64,000 nucleotides of DNA from Eublepharis macularius (Eukaryota > Chordata > Lepidosauria > Squamata > Eublepharidae): positions 13,216,001 to 13,280,000 of the forward strand of contig NC_072805.1 in NCBI RefSeq assembly GCF_028583425.1, read 5' to 3'. Below, in pieces: positions 46,301 to 58,300 of this stretch. A model generated the notes under the pieces. It was not told where the DNA came from. It saw only the letters and a list, made by a program, of their open reading frames with translations, and searched no databases. Position 1 is the stretch's first letter. Each line of letters begins with the position of its first letter. The position numbers and the translations under genes were made by a program.

Positions 46301-49300
46301 TTTCTCCCTCTATAGTAGTTTCAGAACAGCTGATCCACAATACTGACATAACCACAGAGCTTTCAAGACTTTGCACGATGTAATCAGTTACATTTATGTC
46401 CCAGAGCACCTCTATACAATAACTGTGCCACAAGGGGAGGAGTCAGGCATGTAACTGATGTAGATTCCTCCGACCCAATAAAAGATACAGGGAGCTTCCT
46501 CCTTGCACATTAATAGTTTGGAGAAGCAGGCTGAGAGATCACCTCTTCTCCCAAAATTTGCCTCATTACAAATATCCACTATGAAACATACACGTTTCTT
46601 CTATATGCCACAGAGGCAAATAAAATATATAGTTGTAAGCAAATGGATCCAAGTTCATCATCAGGCCAACACACAGATGTCCATAAAAGTCTCTAGCTTG
46701 TTCCTCCCCTGCCCCCTATTTTCACCTGGCCAAGAAACCAAACTCCACGCTTGCCTTCCAGCTCCCTCCTCACTCACCGCTTCTTGTCCTTGCATGCGGA
46801 CCCGGAAGAGTTTCACAGGGCGAGAGCCAAGATACCTGGTTCTTGTGTCGGAAAGATCTCCAGTGACTGGATCAAGGACAGTTCTCAACAGTACACCGTT
46901 CTGGATTGGGAAGGCCAAGCAGCACCCCAGAGAGAAAAGGAAGAAAGAAGATGGCCCACGTGAGTTCATGACCGTGCTCTGCCAACATCTCTGCGCCTCC
47001 TAATTCCAGCGCTGGATCCTCCCCAGCTTCTATTGTGGCATCATCAAATACAGACACAGAGTGAAGCGTGCTTTGTTCTTTTTACGAACTAAGAAAGGAG
47101 GCAGGGACCTTTTAGAATATGGCCTGCAAAGTATCTGTAGATCGATGTATTGTCGAAGGCTTTCACGGACGGAGAACGATGGCTGTTGTGGGTTTTCCGG
47201 GCTGTATTAGCGTGGTCTTGGCATTGTAGTTCCTGACGTTTCGCCAGCAGCTGTGGCTGGCATCTTCAGAGGTGTAGCTCCAAAAGACAGAAGTAACTTC
47301 TGTCTTCTGACTTCTGTCTTTTGGTGCTACACCTCTGAAGATGCCAGCCACAGCTGCTGGCGAAACGTCAGGAACTACAATGCCAAGACCACGGCAATAC
47401 AGCCCGGAAAACCCACAACAGCCATCTATCTGTAGATCACACATCAAGCCCTCGCTATTAAGATCTCTATTAGAGACAGGAAGCGGAATAGTTCTGCTTC
47501 TGCTGGGGTACAAGCCTGCCTTAAAGTAGAAGGAACTTCAGCCACTTCCTTGCCCCAAGAATTCAGGGGAGCAACTGACATGGACATGGAGCAGAGATAT
47601 AAAGAGAATGGAGAAAAGACTAGATTTTTACTGCATGGAATGGGGGTGTCTGGAACTTGGAATGGCGGAAAGGCAAAGGTCAATGACTTCAGTGCTGTCC
47701 CCTGTAACAAGTACTCAGCAATGATTCCTTCCTTTTAAGGCAGGAATTATTTGCAAAGAGAACTAGATAATCAACTCCTTACCTGCAAGCCAATGTTCAG
47801 GTACAGGAAGCCAATGGACCCCCTTTCCCCCAGCTCATCCTGCTTCTCAGCTCCGCCCATCTCAACAATACACAGCGATTCTGGCTGGGCAGGAAGGGCT
47901 TGCATACTCAAAGGCTGCAGACAGTCCTGCGGAAGAAAGGGCGCGTCACTCTTTGCAAGACAGATGGAAAGACGAGGAGAACTGTACACGTGAACTTCTC
48001 CTCCTGTGAAAAAAACCTCCCCAACTATTCACAGCCAGTATTTGGCAAGAAGGGGTGATCAAAGCCTCCTGCCTGAGGTTCCAACATTTATACGGGGGGG
48101 GGGGGGATGTGCTCTCCCACCCTTCAACATGATATGATCAAAACAGATACATCTTGTTGAGGCCACTAACTGTGCACACGAGTATTGAGGGTCTGTCCCT
48201 TAGGGCAATGCTTCACCTTTCATAACTTACATTCCACCAAACATTCTTGTCAAAGACCTGGGTCCCATTTACGATAGGAACAAAAAGCCCACTTTTCCCA
48301 AGAAAGGTAGCCATGGCAAACCCCCTCTTGTCTTGAAAGCCCCATGGTCCTGGGGTCACCATGAGTCAGTTGTGACTTGACAGCACACATTTATTTATTA
48401 TTATATATTGTGGGAAGTTTACTTTATTGCTATGGCTTTAAAATACAAACAAAAATAATAATTTTAATTACTAATGGAGTGATTAAGTTACATAATGATG
48501 TAAATGGTGTTATAGATATGTAAGTAAAACATTAAATCATAACATAGCTCATAATCAGTTCCTAGACAAATAAAATAGACTCATAAAAGTTACAAGACAA
48601 AGTTTCATTCATGAATGTACCTTCAGTTAAAATTAATAAGTTTCTTGTTTAATATTTACTTCTGGGTTCACAAACCCAACCTCAGTTGACAACGGTGAAG
48701 CCAAGAAGACGATGTGGAGTTCCAGCTACAGAAGAAAGGGGCATGCGTCTAACCCAGCAACAAATGGAACTCCTATACATACTCATGGGTTGGAAAACGT
48801 AGGCTGGCTCTGCTGACTAAAATATACTTGGAGACCACACCCGCAGCCTTCTTTGGATGCTGTGAGAATTGGTACAATGCTGTGACTTAAACTGATGAGG
48901 GGATGAGGGCAGGGGCTGAAGCATCTTGGATCCAAGTAGAGTCGGCAGGAAGCAGCACATCAAACACACTTACTGGTGCGCAGGGGGAATGGAGGATTAG
49001 GAGGAACATCCAAGGCTATTACTAGCGTGCCAAAAGGTCACAGATGGATAATCCACGGCCAGCAGAATCAGCCAGGAGTTACACTTGCAGGTGGAGATGC
49101 GGCTCGAGGAAGAGTGAATTCTCAGTAATTGTTTAAAAAAAAAAATCCCGCATCTCATCTAGACTTTTGCTCCCCCACCAGTGTTACATAGACTGCCAGT
49201 TGAGAAGCACTCTGCGGAGAAAGTATATTCCGTTAAAGAAGCCTCCAAAAGAAGTTGCCGCTGTTCCCTCATCTAGAAAAACAAGCCCTGTGACGATGCC

Positions 49301-52300
49301 ATCCTGGAACCTCCTGCCACTCTAAAACCAAATTTTACAGTAAGCAGCCACAAAGAACAAGATACACACACAGACACAGACACACACAGTGAATTCAAGC
49401 CGCACTTACCGAGGGGTCGAGCGAAATGATGCGGACGGTGTTGTCCACCAGCCCAACTGCAAGGAAACGGGAACGCTGTTCTCCAGGGGGGACGTTGGCC
49501 AAGCTCATGCACACCACATCAGCAGACATCTCCTTCCTTTCCGTGTATTCATTCAGCTGCCCTGACTGGTGTGGGAAGATGCACATTTTGACAAAGCACC
49601 CACTGTTTCAAGACAGACCTACACTGTAGTAACAGGGTACTGAGATCTAATGCTGAAGTCACCTCTGCTACTCCAGCTGGGAAAAGAAACAGAAGAATTG
49701 TGGAGCACTCTAAAAACCACGGGTTAGTTTACTGTGGTAGGAGTTTCTCTGGACATGTCCCTACACCAGCACGTGAGCGAAATAAGCTTTTTAATAAAAA
49801 CATGACATTTTAGACTGCTCTCTGCAGCAACATCTTTTTTAACTTCCCGTTCATTTTAACAGGGCTCTTTACAGATTTGCCATTACTGTTCACAATGCAA
49901 AAGGCAACACAGAGCTTCTGCTTGAAATGCAGACGAGAACTACTTTCTACGCAAACCCTGTTGCAACTGCATGTCTGAAGAGTTGTTCTGTTTGCCATTA
50001 CAGAGACTAGATCACATTTCCAGATGGCATTCGATCACATACCGGGTCCATCTCAAAATAGACGAGTTCTCCACCTGTCAGCGCTATCACCACCTGTCTC
50101 TGGTTGACAGCACACTTGACAATAGTTTTCTTGCCTGGCGTTTTCCACTCATTGACTCTTTTATCTGCTCTGATATGCCTGATGCCATCAGGATAAACCT
50201 GAAGGGAGAAAAACAGGGATCGCCTTAGCAGCTAATTCCATGGCTTATGTCAACAATGCAAGTAAAACTTACTAGGCTCCATCTGGGATACTATAAAGAC
50301 AATCATGAAAAATGCCCAACTGCCCATTCCTTCTAAATAGTTAGAAGTGTAAGACGGAGATGTTCTGCCAGGCGTTTGATTAGGAGCCAGCTTTGTGTCC
50401 CCCTTTCTGATCGCCATGCCCTCCTTCTGCAGCCACCCCAGATTTACATCATGGCGGTGCCCGTGGTCTATAGTGATTTTATAGTAGCCTGATCAATGGC
50501 ACCTGACACACACCCCACCCCCGGTGTTATCTGGGTTTTTTATTGTATCTTTATTGGAATATTGTTGGAAGCCACCCTGAGCCCACTCGCAGGAAGGGTA
50601 GGATATAAGTTAAATAAATAAGTAAAATAAATGTGAAGACGCTCCTGCTGTCTCCCAAAGAACGGGTCACACAAGCCTTCTTCCTTCACTTATATCAGAG
50701 CAAGCCACCGGCTTTTACGCATGCTCACTTACAGTGAGTTTTCTGGCTATGTGGCCCATGAGATGAGATCTGCTCTGGGCTTCTATAATTCTGCACTTGA
50801 GGGAGTCAAAGGGTGTCGTCTGGTTTTTATTCTTACACTTAGAAAAATGCCTTATTTCTCCTGTGGCTTTTGTGGGGAAGACAATGTCAGCGGTTTCATC
50901 AGCGTGGGAACTTTGTTTTTTGCACATGCATTACAACGTTGTAATGTTTGGACGTTAGAGAGGGTTGTGGATAACCCCTACTCCAACCTGTGTTTTTTTC
51001 TTGCCAATGACTGGATGCTGTAATATGAGCTCAAATTTAACAAAATCTCTGTGTGTTGACTGGCTGAGGCATTCTGGAGAGAAGCTGAAATGTTAAGCAG
51101 GATTCAGGGCTCTCTGCAGAGTTTCTGTTAGCCATTGCAGGGTTGTTGTTGTTTTTCCAACACTGAAAGTTTTTAATTTTTTTTAAAAAAAATAATGTTG
51201 AGGTGATGTTGTTAAAATTGGGGGGGGGGACTAAAAAAAATAGGAAACAATATACTGTGACTTATTCTTGTGGTATATGAACTACAAATTATAGTAAGCA
51301 AGTGTTTTAAATGTTTTTCTTCGAAACCTGCAAGCTTGTATAACCAATATATTACTCCATGTATTGGCAATTTAATGTTTATTGTTATTGTTTCTGTTTA
51401 TAATTAATAAAAGTTGTTTATTTTAAAAAAATAGGAAACAAAGAGACTCCTGTACAAAAAGGTTATCCTAAATACCTTGAGTTGATGAAATGATTTACTT
51501 CATACAGCTGAGGTTAGCATACATACACAACACAAACTATAATGACTTTTTTTTAAAGGGCAAGGGCCAAGAGCGGGGGGGGGGGAGTGTGGTTACACAT
51601 GGCTTTTCAACCAATCAGGACTCAGGGGGACAAAGGGGAGGGAGGAAAGCAGGGCCGGGGCTTACACTGAAGAAAACATTCAGCCCAAAAAAATCTTTTA
51701 ACTTGGTTATGTGTGCAGGGAGAAGAAAGCAGAAAACCCAGAGGAGAATCCATTCTGCAGCAGATGCACAAGTTTCACCGTGCAGAAGCTGAAAGAGTAT
51801 GGGAAGCAATTCTAACAGAGTTATTTTGACCACGCAGACAGAACTCAGGCGATACATCAAAGCTGCACAGGGCCAGAAACAATGGGGGAAAAACCCCATA
51901 CGGAAAAGCCCGCTGAGCCCCGTGACAGCAATTACAACCCCAAAATGCCACCTCACTTGCTGATCGGTCTTCACTTTCACAACCCATCCATCTCAAGGTC
52001 AGATGTGATCCTACAACTTTTCCCTGTAGCCTGCCTGCTTGCAGATCAGTATTCCTAACAGTTTTGTATGTGTAGTGTCTTTAAAGACAGAACGAGGCGA
52101 GGGAGAAGGAGTGAAAGAAGTTATCCAGTCAGAGTAAAGATGATGACAACATCACCACAGCAAAACAGCACAACACTTGAAACGGTAAAGTGTTTTCATC
52201 TGATGAGCTGAAACATCGGGAAAGCCTTGGAAGACACACAATGAAAGGGGAGCGGGGGGGGGAACGGAGAACGGACAAGGGGATAAGAGGCACCCTTACT

Positions 52301-55300
52301 TGCACCAAGGCGTCATCCCCCAGCAATGAGCAGGACAGGGTGGGTGTGGTGCCCAGGAATCCAGAGTCCGTCACTTCCTCTACCGTTTCTCCAATAGACA
52401 GTACCAGAGTGGCATTGACGAAGGACACGATGATATAGGCATCAAACTCATCTAATTGCAGAGGGGAGGGGAGAATGGTCATCCATATTAGGGGCTCAAG
52501 AAAAAAGCAAACACAGCCAAACATTCTTCAAATGCTGCAACAATCCTAGACATCACTACGCAGAAGCTCATAAGAAGGGTTCAAGTCGGATTCCAGAACG
52601 TATCAACGGCGGCCTTTCTACCCCACTCACTAAGAAAATCAAAGAGGTTGATGGGTCCTATCTCTACTCTGAAGTTCAAGCAAAATATTCTGCAGATAAC
52701 AAGATCAGCCTCTTCAGTAAGAGCAAATGACAAGAGATGATAATAAATCAATACACTTGGAAGTAAGAGATGGTACCGTATGAGAAATCTGACCTTGTCT
52801 CCATTTATACAGTGATCCCATTTGGCTGGCATTCAAAAACATCCAGATTAGTATAGAAGTGAAACAGTTCCTACCCCACCCACAACGACATATCCGTTTC
52901 CTCTGATCAGGTAAGAAAAAAGGGAGGCCCAAAGTACTAAAACAGAAGGCTCTATCTCAACAGCAGAATTGTTTTTTTCTCACTTGCTGAGAAGCAAAAA
53001 CCCAACTGTAGATCAAAATTAATTATGCACATTATACTTAATGTGTGCTTGGCCATTTTGATGAGTGTTTGTATTACTGTATAACTGGCTGAAGACATTA
53101 TTATTTATTTGCCTAGACAATGTATTTTATCCTTACCCATTTTGAGCTATAATGTTAAATGCAATCCTTTTAATATTTGCTTTATTGCTGTTTTTGTATT
53201 ACACCTCTGGCACATGAGTAGGGGTCAGTCTTTTTTGTTTTCCTTTATAAGTCAGCCAGAGTACACAATGGAAGTTATATTATACGGAAATCTTCCCAAT
53301 AAAAATGTGAAGGGGGGGGGGGCTTAAATCACAGGGTGAGTTACCCACTGCAATCCAGAATACTTTTAACTTTATTTGAACCATTTTTAAGCTGCCTTCT
53401 CACCCAGCACAGGGTCCCCAGTGGGGCCAAAAAAAAACCCCATGAAAACAATGCGAAATATATCCATGCATAAATATATATAAACAATTAAAAACAAAAC
53501 ACAAAGCCTTATGGATGGGAGGGTCAGTAAGAACGCTAGAGAAGTCTTCACGTGCTGGCAGATGATAGACAGGAACAGACTAATCTCCCTGAGTAGGGAA
53601 TTCCATAATTTTGGTGCCACTACCAAGAAGGCCCTTTCTCAGGCTGCCACCCATCCAGATTCAGATGGGGGGGGGGAACCCAAAGTAGAGCCTCCAAGAT
53701 GAACCCCGTGGTCAGGTAGGCATGGGAGTGGGACGTCCTTAAATATCAGGGCCCAGATATAATCTTCAGATTTCTTCTTTAAACACTTCTCTCTCTCCCA
53801 AAAATAAAACCCTGGTGTAGTGTCTATGACAAGCAAGGTTGCAAGGGAGAGTGTGTCTCACAGAGTAATCATGACTGGGAAATCAGGTGGGCTTAAGAAG
53901 ACAGTGGGACCAAAACGGCCATCTCTCTTTGGACAGCAACAGAACTGGGCGAGGAAACTGGGCAGGCAGGCAGGTGACTGATGCCTGCAAAAACAGCACA
54001 AATCTCATCCAACAGCAGGAGGGAGACATTTAAGGGTGCTGTGCGCTCATCCCCACAGTCCAGTTAGCCTCTGCTTCCCCACACCAGGTAGCTGCTTCTT
54101 TCCTTTGTCATGCTGAAAGCAACTGTAGTAATTCTGGCTGCTGAGGAGGATGCATTAGCTTACATACACACAAGTATTTCAACTAGAGCCAATGATCGGC
54201 AGTGACAAGGCAGGAGGCAGCATCCAGGCTACCAACAGTAAGCTGGACGTAAATGGATTAGCCTACCCCAAAATGAGAAGTGTGCGTGCTAAGCTAGAAT
54301 GCTGATGCTCGAATCTTAAAAGGGGCCTACCCTGCTCCATTCAATCCAGATGCAACTAGCCATATAACTCTGCAGCCCCCACCACCAGAACGTGTGGTAT
54401 GGAGGCCTAAACCCACTGAAAATGCGGTTCACACTGCTTTCCAGGATGACGGACCCTTTGAGCAGTTTGCCCAGCTGTGCTGAGTGCTACTGCAGGCAAG
54501 CAAGGAGCACAAAAGGAAGCTGGGCATCGTCTACTTCCTCCTTGGTTTACTTAAAAGACAACAAGAGTGCTAGCAACGGTGGTGTGGTGCAAGAGCTAGA
54601 AAGGGACTCTCCAGCCACAGGTCCTTGGTAGGAATTGCCTATTATGATGACTGCAAGAACAGCAGAGATCCTTTTGCACGCAGAGCGCCTCATTTACAGA
54701 CCAAGGTAGAGCTGGACGCTGTTTTGCCTCCTTGAATTAGGTTTCCCAGAATAACTTAAGAAATTGTTGCTGCTGCTGTAGATTTGATGCTATGACTCTT
54801 ACCCCAACATCTGTGAATGCACAGAGAATGGAAGACCACCCCAAGATGGGGTTTATAACAAAGCACAAAGACTTTGCAGTAGCAATTTTAAATAGCATTT
54901 CTTTTAGTCTTAACTTCCTGGCTCCCTTTTCTTTGACATTTATTTAAAATATTTCTATTTGCCCTTTTTTCCTATATACAACTGGCTCTTTGGTTCATGA
55001 CCCCCAATTCTGCATCCAAGCTCCCATGAGGCTTTCCACGTCCTGCAGCCCAGCAGCTGATAACAAAAAAGGGAGGCTGTTGCAGGCCTGCTCCAAAAAG
55101 CAGAGAGGTGCAGTCCACCTCTGGCACTACCTCCGCACCCTCCACAGAGCCCAATGCAAAGGCAGCTCACCTGATTGCAGACACAAACGGAGCACTCAGC
55201 TGCCACTGCCCTCAGGTGCTATCGTAATGCCCCAGCCCCGACATTCTAGGACTCTCCTCTCACCAAGGAGCTGAGAGCGATGTAAATGGAGGGGGGGGGA

Positions 55301-58300
55301 GGTATCTTCCAGGCCATGATCTGCCCCAAACGGGCTGACCTTCTGCTAGGTAGCTACTTGCACAGTCTACTTCTCCCCACCCCCTATCCCACCACTGCCA
55401 CGATGGCACACTCCTACCCCAACAACACCACATCCAGAGCAGAACCCCAGATCCAGCTACATATACAGGGTCAGAAATATTTTGAGGCAACCCCATTATG
55501 GTCATGGGAGGTCATGGAATCCTGAACTACCCCAAACAAGGAACACCCCCCCCCCCACATGCTCAGCAAAGATTATCGCTTGGAAGCAGGTTAGGCAGTA
55601 TTCTAATGGAATTCCTGCTCTCTGTCATCCATGAGCAGGTATAGAAATTCCAGAGTTCTGGCATGACTGAATAAGATAGCTACACAATGCAAAATAATCA
55701 CAAGAGACTACAGGGATCTGTCTAATCTTGGCTGCTTAACTAAAGCAAGAACCCAGGTTGACAGATTTGAGACACCTGGTGATACAAGACAGACTGGCAC
55801 GCTCACCCAGAATTAAATCCCGAATACAGATTAACTTCACCTTTAGAGATCTGGTGTTCACTTCAGACTATACAGGTTACTGGCACAGTAACTAGTGTAG
55901 CCCTGGACGAGGAAGGGCTGGAAGAGGCTATTCATCTGAGGCTAATCCCTCATCATGCTTCCTCTACTGCAGCTCTTACTACCAGGTCACCCTTTACTTT
56001 GGACACTGGCGTAAGCATAGCACAGAAGCCCCCAGGGGAAAAGTTCACCAACTCAAAACACCTGGGGGGCGGGGAGTGCCATGCACAAACACACCATAAT
56101 CACCACCATACAGGCACGTACCCTTGCCTCCCATCCACCTGGGTAGTGGTGAGGACTCTCCCAGGTGAGTTAAAAAAAACCTGCCAAGCCCACTGTCTCT
56201 CCCACTCCAGACCAACATGGCCAAGTAAGTCCAATTCGTAGCATTCAAACAATGCCTGAGCTCTCAGCACAAGCAGGCCGACAGAATGGGGCGGCCCTAT
56301 TCCGGCTCCCACTTGGACCGAGATCCCAACAAGGACAACTCCCTTTCAGGCTGCCCAAACAGGCTTGCTTGTTGCCAGTAGCAACCACAGATGGAAATAT
56401 CCCAAAACCTCAGAGGAAAGGCTGAGGTCTGTAGGCAGGGCAATAAAAGGCACAAATATTCATGCCTGCCCATGTGTAGAAAGTTTGATAGGACTGTGTC
56501 TGTGGTAAGAACACAGAAGAGCCTTTTGCCTCTCTCTTTCCTGGTCAACCTGTGCCACAGTGCAAAGGCCCCTAGCTGTAGGTACACACCTGTGGGAGGG
56601 AATCAGCACCTCCACCACCAGCCACCTGTGGAAGAAAAAAGAAGGCTTGGTATTGGTAGTATGATGCACCACATACCAGCCAAGGTTAGTATTTGTCTTG
56701 AAGTGCTTTATTGTACATGGGAGAAGAAGGAAATTCAGAATTACAGGACAGGTACACAGACATGATGACATGCTAGCAATGAACCAATTTGACCATGTAA
56801 TTTCGTACTACTTTTCTGCTGCTTTAATCCATTACAAGATGAGGAACAGTGGTACATTCCATGCCAAAGCAAACTACTGATGTTTAAGCATGGCCATGAA
56901 ACACATTCCAACACCTGGCGAATGAAAAGTCTCTTCATGGGGTATCTCTACACCATTATACGGTAATGTAAGAACTGGGCCTGCCAGCATCTTTATTTAT
57001 GAAACGCTAAAGTCTACATGCAACATATTTACAGTTTTATTATCACATGAGAAAGAAATCTGTACAGAACAGGTTCTGCTTCATGAAAAGTCAGCAAATG
57101 CAGAAGAGGAAACCATAACATAACTTTCTGCAGCCTTATCAGGCCATCAACAAGGAAGTAGATATCAAGCAATTCTTGCGTATCAAGGCCTGAAATGCTG
57201 AAAATATTCTGAGGAAGATGCTGGGCTGCAGCTGGGAAAAGCTTCGATAGCAACACATAGGTCCTGCATAAAAGCCACCAAAGCGTGACCCAATTATGGT
57301 GTCATAAATAGCATACGAACAAGTTATACACACACCATCATATATGCCTTCTGCATTTGCAATTAGGGAGGTTTATTTTGTTTAGGTTCAACATTTAAGC
57401 CTTTTCCCCCTTTTTTGTAACTACAAATACTTCTTATATGGAAAGGGAGGAGTGGAATAACATAAAATTCCAAATGAAATCAACAGGGAAGAACTGCTGT
57501 CTTCAGCTCTTACTTAAACAAAACTGTTGGAACAAGACACTACATTTCTTGCAATTAAAAAAATTAACATGGGCGGTATGCTTTATAAAGCCACTTTATA
57601 CCAAGTGTCTGCCTAACTCAATACTATCAACTGATTGACAGTAATGCCCAGAATCCCAAGGAGACTATCTGAACACCTGCTACCCGAGATTATTTTAAAT
57701 CAAGGATTAAACTAGCCACCTTCCACATACAAAGCAGGTGCTCTACCACGTAGCAATGGCCCCTCCTCATAAAATCCCACCTGCAATTAAGCCATTTCTT
57801 TCTCTCTCTTGGCTGTCCATGAAGGCATTCTGAGAAATAACTGCTACCAGTGAAAGCCTAGGCACTAAATGCCCCTTCTTCCACTGTCGGGCCAAGCCAC
57901 ATCATACTGCAACCTGCCTTAAGAAGCAATCTCTGGAATTCAGCTCACAGTTTCATCAGGCTTGGCACTGATTTCAGGAACTGGGCGCTGGAAACAGAAG
58001 TTGGTTAAGCAAGCCAAGGGCTGCCCCACAGAGGCAATTCCTGGCGGGCGGGCTTCGGAACTTGATCCAATGTCAGTGATAAAGCAATAAAAGCAGCTAA
58101 GGACATCTGTGCCCGTGACTTTCAACAGCAACATTGCCAAGCAGAATACAGAACACATCACATCACCAGCCGTTTCCCAGAATTGCCCCAGCACAGGCCA
58201 ACACGGTTCCTTTCATACAACACGTGCTTCTTTGTAGTCCACATAACGGGAAGCTGATGCCAACGCGTACTAAGAGAAATTCCAGGCAGAGGATCTGCAA

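Larger units (their letters stand above)
47144..47426. mobile_element. Inverted-pair retroelement insertion with hammerhead-like cores and 12-bp target duplication
   Basis: Two nearly identical arms of about 110 bp face each other: 47178-47295 and the reverse complement at 47306-47426. Both carry GACGTTTCGCCAGCAGCTGT or its complement. The unit is flanked by an exact 12-bp duplication, TATCTGTAGATC, at 47132-47143 and 47427-47438, so it was inserted as one piece. The right arm has CTGAAGA, a 6-bp stem (GCCAGC/GCTGGC) and GAAAC-GTC in hammerhead order; the left arm has the same on the minus strand. Such motifs are known in Penelope-like elements; this assignment is an inference. The high-copy squamate repeat containing GGCGAAACGTCAGGA is of this kind. 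Confidence 0.78.
46901..47782 (-). other. SF3B3: SF3B3 intron with inverted-pair insertion
   Basis: Carries the 283-bp insertion at 47144-47426. The rest is unremarkable. Confidence 0.75.

Noticed and set aside
46656-46662. Minus-strand ATGATGA in an SF3B3 intron as C box of SNORD111
   Set aside because: SNORD111 is hosted by SF3B3 in human, so I looked for C/D pairs. No CTGA box with a terminal stem lies at a suitable distance.
46872-47057. Minus-strand frame starting [20 protein letters not shown]
   Set aside because: It overlaps the SF3B3 exon and intron in a different frame, has no splice or family support, and is taken as a shadow.
50721-51023. 100-codon plus-strand frame in an SF3B3 intron as a LINE domain
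   Set aside because: I recognise no LINE motif in it; only the AT-rich stretch downstream looks like a LINE end.
55858-55956. Minus-strand ATGATGA (about 55945) with CTGA about 80 nt away as a C/D snoRNA
   Set aside because: No terminal stem, and no C'/D' pair or guide element that I could recognise. The spacing alone is weak evidence.
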